NCBI GenBank assembly: GCA_902578505.1
Contig: CACHDD010000047.1
Coordinates: 1-6,561 of the forward strand
Length of the DNA stretch: 6,561 nt
Direction of reading: 5' to 3'
DNA from: an uncultured Bacteroidota bacterium
GTDB lineage: Bacteria > Bacteroidota > Bacteroidia > Flavobacteriales > UA16
This document shows positions 1 through 5,351 of the stretch, one piece after another (position 1 is the first letter of the stretch; each line of letters opens with the position of its first letter). The notes under the pieces were generated by a model. It saw only the letters and a list, made by a program, of their open reading frames with translations, was not told the DNA's origin and ran no database searches. The position numbers and the translations under genes were made by a program.

Positions 1-1
1 T

Positions 2-919
2 GATGGGAACTGTATAAATGACACAGATGGTGATGGAGTTTGTGATGAGTTTGAAATTGCAGGTTGTACTGATATAGGCGCTTGTAACTATAATGAACTA
101 GCTACAGATGACGATGATTCATGTGAGTATGATTCTTGTACAGGTTGTACAGATGAATCAGCAAACAACTACGATGCAGATGCGACAATTGACGATGGCT
201 CATGTTGTTATTTAGCTGTAACAGGAGGCACAACAGTTGATGTACTTTGTAATGGTGATATGGGTTCTGTAACTCTAGGATCAGAAGGCGGAATAGGTGT
301 TGTAACATACACTTTAGGAGGTGAGTCAAATGAAACTGGAGTATTTGAAGTTACTGCTGGTTTATACACTGTAGTTATTTCAGATGAAAACAATTGTTCG
401 GTTGAGGTAGATTTAGAAGTAACTGAACCAGATGCTATAGAAATAACAGCTTCTGCTACTGATGAAACCGCTTTAGGAGAACTTGGTGTAGGTACTGCTT
501 CAGCTACTGGAGGAACTGGTGATTACTATTTTGTTTGGACTGATAGTTCAGGAAATGAAGTGGACCCAGGCGGTTTGTCAGCAGGTACATATACTGTAAC
601 AGCTGAAGACGATAATGGATGTACTGAATCGGTAGAAGTAGAAGTATTATTCAACACTATTGTTAATTTAGATCCACTTGCATTTGGAATGTTCCCTAAT
701 CCAACAACTGGAGAAGTAACAATACAGATGCCAGAAGTTCATAACGATGTAGTTGTTAAGGTACTTGATGGTGTAGGTAGAATTGTATACGACACACAAA
801 TCAATATAATGCAAGGCAATACAGTCCTTAGCCTTGGAGGTTTAGCTGCAGGAACTTATAATGTTATGCTAAGCAATAGTAAAGGAACATCGGTTAGAAG
901 ATTATCGATAGTTAGATAA
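2..919 (+). CDS. C-terminal part of a large T9SS-secreted surface protein with SprB-like repeats (5' end outside window)
   Basis: The reading frame is open from the left edge to the TAA at 917-919, giving 305 visible residues; the start lies outside. Domain order in fragment numbering: a Ca-binding, thrombospondin-3-like Asp/Gly stretch (DTDGDGVCDEFE, residues 7-18); two Cys-rich GCTD...NY...DD.SC units (about 21-46 and 48-70); two SprB-like beta modules (about 72-146 and 147-215), each with an AGxYTV strand and a D-x-N-x-C end (DENNC, DDNGC); then a type A T9SS sorting domain (about 223-305) with FPNPTTG at 231-237, LAAGTYNV and a basic tail ending SIVR. In known families the C-terminal domain directs export through T9SS and cell-surface attachment or release, and SprB-type repeats occur in adhesins, including the gliding adhesin SprB. 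Adhesion or matrix function is inference; no catalytic domain is visible here. It is followed by a strong terminator and is convergent with the next gene. An internal ATG at 260 is not a start, because the homologous repeats continue upstream of it. Confidence 0.93.
   Translation, partial: DGNCINDTDGDGVCDEFEIAGCTDIGACNYNELATDDDDSCEYDSCTGCTDESANNYDADATIDDGSCCYLAVTGGTTVDVLCNGDMGSVTLGSEGGIGVVTYTLGGESNETGVFEVTAGLYTVVISDENNCSVEVDLEVTEPDAIEITASATDETALGELGVGTASATGGTGDYYFVWTDSSGNEVDPGGLSAGTYTVTAEDDNGCTESVEVEVLFNTIVNLDPLAFGMFPNPTTGEVTIQMPEVHNDVVVKVLDGVGRIVYDTQINIMQGNTVLSLGGLAAGTYNVMLSNSKGTSVRRLSIVR
62..211 (+). repeat. Two tandem Cys-rich GCTD/NY/DDxSC protein repeats
   Basis: Two coding repeats with a 27-residue (81-bp) period inside the T9SS protein. 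Both follow the pattern GCTD-x(2)-A-x-NY-x(3)-AT-x-DD-x-SC-x-Y. The first reads GCTDIGACNYNELATDDDDSC and ends in an extra CEYDSC-type Cys, and the second starts GCTDESANNYDADAT. The DNA of the copies has diverged (synonymous and nonsynonymous changes), so this is an old protein repeat and not a recent DNA duplication. This kind of repeat is frequent in secreted proteins of marine Bacteroidota. Disulfide and metal binding are plausible from the Cys and Asp content but are inference. More copies probably lie upstream of the window. Confidence 0.8.
668..916 (+). other. T9SS type A C-terminal sorting domain (protein domain)
   Basis: This segment encodes the last 83 residues of the secreted protein. 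It shows the hallmarks of a type A sorting domain: the FPNPTTGEVTI opening strand, a central VKVLDGVGRIVYD strand pair (equivalent to the usual V-x-D-x-x-G-x-x-V), a LAAGTYNVML turn and strand, and a basic VRRLSIVR end. The family role is recognition by the T9SS translocon in the outer membrane, followed by cleavage and cell-surface anchoring. Confidence 0.92.
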
Positions 920-937
920 AAGTAAAATCAAGGATAA

Positions 938-967
938 AAAAAGCCCGGCATTATCGCCGGGCTTTTT
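938..967. terminator. Bidirectional intrinsic terminator between convergent genes
   Basis: Perfect inverted repeat: GCCCGGC (943-949), 6-nt loop ATTATC, GCCGGGC (956-962), extended by A5 (938-942) pairing with T5 (963-967). The left gene stops at 919 and the minus-strand gene at 987, so the hairpin sits in the middle of the 67-bp convergent gap. The A tract on one side and the T tract on the other give a U-run in both directions, so it can end both transcripts. Confidence 0.92.
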
Positions 968-986
968 ATTTGGTTTAATTAAAAGT

Positions 987-1742
987 CTATTTTTCTTTGA
1001 ATGCTGAAATAGCATTTCTAGTGAAATCACTTAGAACTAATCGTCCAGAAATTGCAGCTCTTTCTTTCAGCAGTTCATCCCAGTCTTTAGTTCCATTCCA
1101 TAATACCTTCTTTAGCTCTGACATAGCTTCAGGAGAGCTCTTAGATAGTTTTAAAGCAAGTTCTTGTATTGAAGTGTCCATTTCTTCTGCAGTCTCAAAA
1201 ACTTCACTATATAGTCCGTAAGATGCAGCCCAAGTAGCATTCTTCCATGAAGTTGCATCTATTGTAAGTTGAGCAAATCCTGATGTACCAAGTTTGCGTT
1301 CAACAGCTGGACCAACAACAAAAGGTCCTATACCAACTGCAAGTTCGCTTAGCTTAACCGATGCAAATTTTGTTGCAAAACAGTGATCCACCGCAGCGGC
1401 AAGACCTACACCACCACCAACAGCTTTTCCTTGGATTCTACCAAGAACAAATTTGGGACATTGACGAATTGCATTAATTACATTTGCAAATCCACTAAAA
1501 AATTGAAGTCCTTCTTCTTCATTTGAAATTGTGGCAAGCTCGTCAAAGCTTGCTCCTGCGCAAAAAGCTCGATTACCTGCTGATTTTAAGATGATTACTC
1601 TAACGTTTTTGTTTTTACCAGCAGCAGAAATCGCATCAGCAATTTGGGCTAGAATAGCTCTAGGTAGACTGTTAGATGCTGGATGGAAGAATTCAACGGT
1701 GCAAATACCGTTAGAAGAATTTGATTTTACAAAAGCCTCCAT
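987..1742 (-). CDS. Enoyl-CoA hydratase/isomerase (crotonase) family protein, methylglutaconyl-CoA-hydratase-like
   Basis: A 251-residue protein, the usual length for a single-domain crotonase. The two oxyanion-hole segments are clear: FCAGASF at 60-66 and GKAVGGGVGLAAAVD at 105-119. Of the two acid residues of classical enoyl-CoA hydratase (Glu144 and Glu164 in the rat enzyme), the second is kept as Glu133 (LSELAVG), but the first position is Gly113 (GGGVGL). The 20-residue spacing matches. The pattern GGGVGL...LSELAVGIGPFVVGP resembles, from memory, LiuC-type methylglutaconyl-CoA hydratases of leucine breakdown; the exact substrate is not certain. Expected to be a soluble cytoplasmic enzyme. 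It starts 5 bp after the citrate synthase stop, with an AGAGG ribosome-binding site inside that gene, so it is co-transcribed and probably translationally coupled. Start at ATG 1742, stop TAG; the terminator at 938-967 follows. Confidence 0.88.
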   Translation of the reverse strand: MEAFVKSNSSNGICTVEFFHPASNSLPRAILAQIADAISAAGKNKNVRVIILKSAGNRAFCAGASFDELATISNEEEGLQFFSGFANVINAIRQCPKFVLGRIQGKAVGGGVGLAAAVDHCFATKFASVKLSELAVGIGPFVVGPAVERKLGTSGFAQLTIDATSWKNATWAASYGLYSEVFETAEEMDTSIQELALKLSKSSPEAMSELKKVLWNGTKDWDELLKERAAISGRLVLSDFTRNAISAFKEK

Positions 1743-1747
1743 TTGGA

Positions 1748-3034
1748 TTACCTCTTGTTTAGAGGAACAAATTCACGTGCTGTTGCACCTGTATATATCT
1801 GTCTTGGTCTTCCGATAGGTGCACTGTGCTCAATCATTTCCTTCCACTGACCAATCCATCCTGGCAGACGCCCTAAAGCAAACATTACAGTAAACATGTC
1901 AGTTGGGACACCTAGAGCTCTATAGATAATTCCGCTATAGAAATCAACGTTAGGGTAGAGTCCTCTTTGAACAAAGTAATTGTCATTAAGTGCTACTGCT
2001 TCTAGTTGCTTAGCGATGTCTAGTATTGGATCTTGAACACCAAGTGCTTCTAATACTTCGTCAGCAGCTTTTTTTATAATTGTAGCTCTAGGATCGAAGT
2101 TTTTGTATACTCTGTGTCCAAAGCCCATAAGACGGAAACTGTCAGACTTGTCTTTAGCTTTTGCAATCCACTTATCTAAATCTCCTCCGTCCTGTCTAAT
2201 TTGTTCAAGCATTTCAATAACCGCCTGGTTTGCTCCTCCGTGAAGTGGTCCCCAAAGTGCAGCAATCCCAGCTGATATAGCACTGTACAAGTTTGCTTGA
2301 GATGAACCAACTACTCTTACAGTTGCTGTCGAACAGTTCTGCTCGTGATCAGCGTGAAGGATAAGAAGTTTGTTCAATGCTTGCTCAACAATTGGATTTA
2401 CTTCGTAGTCTTCAGTAGGTACACCAAACATCATATGAAGGAAGTTTCCTTCATAGCTCAATTCATTTTTAGGGTACATAGTAGGAAGTCCCTTGTTGTG
2501 CTTGTATGCTTGCGCTGCAAGAGTTGGAAGCTTTGCAATAATCCTATGGATAGTTCTTTCAATATCAGAGAAAGAACGGTTTTGTTCTTGAGACTCTGGG
2601 TAGAAAGTGCTCAAGCTAGATATCATAGAACTCAACATTCCCATTGGGTGCGCGCCGATAGGGAAGGCATCGAAAAACCTCTTCATATTCTCGTGAAGAA
2701 GAGTGTGATGTGTTATAGAGTTAGTAAAGTATTCTAATTCTTCCTTGTTTGGAAGATCCCCGTAAATAAGAAGGTATGCAACTTCAAGAAACGATGCTTT
2801 TTCAGCAAGATCCTCAATAGAATATCCTCTGTAACGAAGAATACCCTTTTCGCCATTCAGAAATGTAATTGAGCTCTGAGTAGAACCAGTGTTTTTAAAG
2901 CCAGGATCTAATGTGATATAACCAGTAGATGCTCTTAGTTTACTAATATCTAGAGCTTTTTCATTTTCAGATCCAGTAATTACTGGAATTTCAACTTCTT
3001 GGTTTTCTAGAATCAGGCGTGCTGTTTCACTCAT
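1748..3034 (-). CDS. gltA: Citrate synthase (type II, GltA-like)
   Basis: Condenses acetyl-CoA with oxaloacetate to citrate, the entry step of the TCA cycle, in the cytoplasm. The protein has 428 residues, almost the same as E. coli GltA (427), and keeps the N-terminal beta domain seen in hexameric type II enzymes. The catalytic triad is present: His265 (WGPLHGGAN), His307 (GFGHRVYKNFDPRA) and Asp364 (NVDFYSG), matching E. coli His264, His305 and Asp362. The oxaloacetate-binding segment LHADHEQNCSTATVR (227-240, with His230) is also intact. Start ATG at 3034, stop TAA. It has its own Bacteroidota-type promoter about 60 bp upstream and is followed after 5 bp by the crotonase gene. In some type II enzymes NADH inhibits allosterically; whether that applies here cannot be read from the sequence. 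No sign of damage or transfer. Confidence 0.98.
   Translation of the reverse strand: MSETARLILENQEVEIPVITGSENEKALDISKLRASTGYITLDPGFKNTGSTQSSITFLNGEKGILRYRGYSIEDLAEKASFLEVAYLLIYGDLPNKEELEYFTNSITHHTLLHENMKRFFDAFPIGAHPMGMLSSMISSLSTFYPESQEQNRSFSDIERTIHRIIAKLPTLAAQAYKHNKGLPTMYPKNELSYEGNFLHMMFGVPTEDYEVNPIVEQALNKLLILHADHEQNCSTATVRVVGSSQANLYSAISAGIAALWGPLHGGANQAVIEMLEQIRQDGGDLDKWIAKAKDKSDSFRLMGFGHRVYKNFDPRATIIKKAADEVLEALGVQDPILDIAKQLEAVALNDNYFVQRGLYPNVDFYSGIIYRALGVPTDMFTVMFALGRLPGWIGQWKEMIEHSAPIGRPRQIYTGATAREFVPLNKR
1751..1755 (-). promoter_or_regulatory. Shine-Dalgarno-like site of the crotonase gene, inside the end of citrate synthase
   Basis: On the minus strand the sequence is AAGAGGTAATCCAA-ATG. 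AGAGG lies 8 nt before the ATG and consists of the last sense codons of citrate synthase (AAG AGG), followed at once by its TAA. This fixes the crotonase start and suggests that ribosomes finishing citrate synthase restart on the next gene. It is the only convincing Shine-Dalgarno-type site in the window; the other starts have A/T-rich leaders, as is common in Bacteroidota. Confidence 0.65.
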
Positions 3035-3061
3035 AATTTGGACCTATTGTAATTGCTTGAA

Positions 3062-3074
3062 CGTAATGTTTACG
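3062..3074. repeat. Short inverted repeat in the citrate synthase leader
   Basis: CGTAA-TGT-TTACG, two perfect 5-bp arms around 3 bp, located between the predicted transcription start and the ATG of citrate synthase. In RNA the stem could extend by one G-U and one A-U pair. It could be an operator or a small leader hairpin; it may also be chance in A/T-rich DNA. No T tract follows on the minus strand, so it is not a terminator. Confidence 0.3.
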
Positions 3075-3092
3075 CTTTAAAAAAGTGGGTTG

Positions 3093-3123
3093 CAAATATA
3101 ATGTGAGACTTGCTAGAAATCAA
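3093..3123 (-). promoter_or_regulatory. Bacteroidota sigma-A-type promoter for citrate synthase
   Basis: On the minus strand there is TTG (3121-3123), a 20-nt spacer, and TATATTTG (3093-3100). This fits the Bacteroidota consensus TTG-N(17-23)-TAnnTTTG exactly at every fixed base. Transcription would start near 3086-3088, giving a leader of roughly 50 nt before the ATG at 3034. The -33 element begins just after the stop codon of the upstream thioredoxin-like gene (3134). Confidence 0.75.
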
Positions 3124-3133
3124 GTATTTAATA

Positions 3134-3688
3134 CTACCAACTACCTCCAAAGTTTGAACTATAATTATCCCAAACTTTTTGAATGTTTTCATTCTTTATA
3201 TCTCTTGAAAACACTTCGTTAAAGAATTTAAGATACATTTCTAATTGTCTTGGCTGTTTGTAGCCTGAGTTAGCGGTTATTATTTTAAAGTCATCGTCAA
3301 AGTAAACAATGGTAGGGTAGGCGCTCACTTTAAGAGCTCTAGAAAGCTCATGAACACCATTTCTTCCCCTGCGATTAGGGTCGTAAGTGGGGTTGTTATA
3401 ATCTTTACCTTGATACACCACTTTATTAGGATTTTCAGCGTCAAACTTAATAGCGTAGTAATTTTTGTTGATATAGCTTATTACGTTTGGATTTGTAAAC
3501 GTATTTGCCATCATCATCTTACAAGGGCCGCACCAAGATGTATATACGTCCATCATAACAGGTCTCTTTTCATTCTCCATTGCCATTTCTACCTCTTCAA
3601 CACTCATCCAATGAATCTTTGCTTCTTGAGTAAGAGAGTCAAAATTAATGCCAAAACAAAGAATCGCCGCTGCAAATAATGTTCTCAT
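3134..3688 (-). CDS. Exported thioredoxin-fold protein (thioredoxin family)
   Basis: A 184-residue protein when started at ATG 3688. A TTG codon 9 bp upstream (3697) would add MKD, but the ATG gives a normal signal peptide and is preferred. Residues 1 to about 21 form a short signal sequence (Arg2, hydrophobic LFAAAILCFGI); the Cys there does not sit in a good lipobox, so a lipoprotein is unlikely and a periplasmic location is inferred. The thioredoxin fold shows the active site WCGPC (52-56) after VYTS and the cis-proline loop AYPTIVYF (Pro125). Between them is an insertion of about 20 residues rich in Asn, Asp, Tyr and Arg (around 93-112). The WCGPC site suggests a reductase or disulfide-exchange role; the partner is unknown. 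It is isolated by an upstream terminator and the downstream citrate synthase promoter, so it is probably transcribed alone. Stop TAG at 3134-3136. Confidence 0.87.
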   Translation of the reverse strand: MRTLFAAAILCFGINFDSLTQEAKIHWMSVEEVEMAMENEKRPVMMDVYTSWCGPCKMMMANTFTNPNVISYINKNYYAIKFDAENPNKVVYQGKDYNNPTYDPNRRGRNGVHELSRALKVSAYPTIVYFDDDFKIITANSGYKQPRQLEMYLKFFNEVFSRDIKNENIQKVWDNYSSNFGGSW

Positions 3689-3710
3689 GTCTTTCAAATT
3701 AGATGTGCAA

Positions 3711-3720
3711 TTTACGTAAA
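3711..3720. repeat. Palindrome TTTACGTAAA upstream of the thioredoxin-like gene
   Basis: A perfect 10-bp palindrome centred about 28 bp before the preferred ATG, between the upstream terminator and the gene. Its CGTAA/TTACG core is shared with the inverted repeat in the citrate synthase leader. It could be a regulator-binding site, but a 10-bp A/T-rich palindrome can arise by chance. Confidence 0.3.
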
Positions 3721-3721
3721 G

Positions 3722-3746
3722 AAAAAGGCGCCAAGATGCGCCTTTT
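3722..3746 (-). terminator. Intrinsic terminator after the POT transporter gene
   Basis: Stem AAAAGGCGC (3723-3731) with GCGCCTTTT (3738-3746) around a 6-nt loop. Read on the minus strand, the GC-rich stem ends in a TTTTT run (3722-3726), 21 bp after the transporter stop codon (3768-3770). This closes the peptidase-transporter unit and separates it from the thioredoxin-like gene. Confidence 0.85.
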
Positions 3747-3767
3747 CAATTTTTGTATTTCTTAGTT

Positions 3768-5327
3768 TCATTTTACTCCGTGCATAAGTTTATTTAATGG
3801 CTTAGAGCAAAGCGCTATTAGAATAGCAAAACCAACCAATACCAAACCAATAGTTGAGAATACACCTGTGTACATTTCTAACCCTACCTTTGCAGCTTCC
3901 GCAGTTTGAATAGGATCAATTGCTTCTGTAACCACTTCAGCAGACTCTTCACCATTATGACCATGTCCACCAGTTAGAGTAGCAATTAATCCTCCAGCGT
4001 AGTTTGCAATAGCAAAGCTCAAGAACCATCCACCCATTGCTGTTCCAGCAATGTTTTTAGGAGCAAGCTTAGTAACCATAGATAATCCAATAGGAGATAG
4101 GAATAGTTCTCCGGTTGTATGTAGCATGTAAAGGAATACTAACGTTAATAATGGAACCATATGAGATTCGTTTGCGAATTTCAAACCAACTAATGTGATT
4201 AAAAATCCAAGTCCTAATTGTAGTATTCCTAATGAGAATTTCATTGGAATGCTTGGGTTTTTGCCAATTTGGTCTAGTTTAACCCACATAATTGAGAAGA
4301 TTGAGCCAAATAATACAATGAAAAAAGGATTGAAGAATTGAGTCATAGATGCTGGCATCATCCATCCAAAAATTTCTCTATCAACGTTTCTGTCGGCAAA
4401 AAGAGTAAGAGAAGTTCCTGCTTGCTCAAAACAAGCCCAGAAAATGATATTTATAAACATAAAGATTACAAGAGCTATCATACGATCTCTCCAAACTGGA
4501 CCTGCAGCAATTCCAGCTTTAATCAGACTGCTACCCACATAAGCAAATAATCCAATTAGTAATACTGTCATTAGGGGGAAAGTGTATGCATTTTCACCTA
4601 AATTAAAGTCAAAAGTATTTTTAAGAATAAGAAGGTAACAAAGGGGAATAAGTAGGAGAGAGCCTATTGAAATAAGTTGATACATTGGAAGTCCCCACTT
4701 AATTTCCTTACCAGCTTCTTGAATCTCTAGACCTTCCGCAGCAGCATAGTTACCTCTACCTGTCCAGAAAATTAAAAGCCCAAGTAGCATACCAATTCCA
4801 GCAAGACCAAATCCATATTGGAAACCAAAAGTTTCACCAACATATGCAACAACAGTTGTTGCAAGAAGTGCACCTATGTTAATGCCAATGTAGAAGATTG
4901 TAAATCCTGAATCACGACGTGGATCGTCATCTTTATAAAGCTTTCCAACAATTGTTGAAATGTTTGCTTTAAAATATCCATTGCCTACAATGAGAGCTCC
5001 CATACCTATTAAAAGGAAATTTTCATTCCCTCCTAGTATCAGGAATTCACCAATAGACATTAGGACGGCACCAAGCATGATAGCGTATCTGTAACCTAGA
5101 TATTTATCTGCCATTTTACCACCTAGTACTGGAGCAGCGTAGATTAGTGCAGTGTAAGCACCATACATAAGGCTCGCTTCTGCGTCACCTTTCATTAGTG
5201 ATTTTACTAAATATAGCGTTAAAAGGACACGCATACCGTAGTAGCAAAAACGTTCCCACATTTCTGAAAAGAACAAGGTCATTAGACCTCTTGGGTGCCC
5301 TTGTTGGGCTGTAGCTGTATTAGACAT
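3768..5327 (-). CDS. POT-family (PTR2) proton-dependent oligopeptide transporter
   Basis: Imports di- and tripeptides with protons across the inner membrane; member of the major facilitator superfamily. The 519-residue protein is a typical length for bacterial members with 14 helices. Diagnostic motifs: the ExxER site on helix 1 (Glu22, Glu25, Arg26 in SEMWERFCYYG), GGKMADKYLGYR (69-80), Lys120 on helix 4 (GYFKANIS), the PTR2 signature FYIGINIG (145-152), an acidic helix-7 site WACFEQAGTS (Glu301), and helix 10 GELFLSPIGLS (Glu407). Proton- and peptide-coupling residues known from the family are therefore intact. A hydrophilic, His/Glu-rich loop (about 453-480) precedes the last helix. Start ATG 5327, after an A-rich leader with no Shine-Dalgarno; stop TGA. 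The S9 peptidase gene ends 24 bp upstream on the same strand, so both are likely one operon for peptide use. A terminator follows. Confidence 0.95.
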   Translation of the reverse strand: MSNTATAQQGHPRGLMTLFFSEMWERFCYYGMRVLLTLYLVKSLMKGDAEASLMYGAYTALIYAAPVLGGKMADKYLGYRYAIMLGAVLMSIGEFLILGGNENFLLIGMGALIVGNGYFKANISTIVGKLYKDDDPRRDSGFTIFYIGINIGALLATTVVAYVGETFGFQYGFGLAGIGMLLGLLIFWTGRGNYAAAEGLEIQEAGKEIKWGLPMYQLISIGSLLLIPLCYLLILKNTFDFNLGENAYTFPLMTVLLIGLFAYVGSSLIKAGIAAGPVWRDRMIALVIFMFINIIFWACFEQAGTSLTLFADRNVDREIFGWMMPASMTQFFNPFFIVLFGSIFSIMWVKLDQIGKNPSIPMKFSLGILQLGLGFLITLVGLKFANESHMVPLLTLVFLYMLHTTGELFLSPIGLSMVTKLAPKNIAGTAMGGWFLSFAIANYAGGLIATLTGGHGHNGEESAEVVTEAIDPIQTAEAAKVGLEMYTGVFSTIGLVLVGFAILIALCSKPLNKLMHGVK

Positions 5328-5351
5328 TATTTATTGATTAAGTTTTTTTAA

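Noticed and set aside
62..211. Tandem 81-bp periodicity as a possible CRISPR or DNA satellite
   Set aside because: The units are in frame, diverged at the DNA level and encode a known kind of Cys-rich extracellular repeat; there are no identical repeats separated by unique spacers.
260..919. Separate small gene starting at ATG 260
   Set aside because: The frame is open to the left edge and codes for homologous surface-protein repeats upstream of this Met, so it is an internal residue of a larger protein.
2345..2737. Open frame of 130 codons on the plus strand
   Set aside because: It lies fully antisense within citrate synthase, matches no recognisable protein and has a composition expected of a shadow frame. 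The same applies to the other plus-strand open frames within 997-1818, 3350-3679 and 4338-4550, and to the minus-strand frames within 102-393.
3035..3133. Terminator for the thioredoxin-like gene
   Set aside because: The only hairpin in this gap (3062-3074) is weak, lies downstream of the citrate synthase promoter and has no T run on the minus strand; read-through into citrate synthase is possible.
3689..3697. TTG start at 3697 for the thioredoxin-like gene
   Set aside because: An ATG follows three codons later and gives a complete signal peptide; neither has a convincing Shine-Dalgarno, and ATG is the more likely start.
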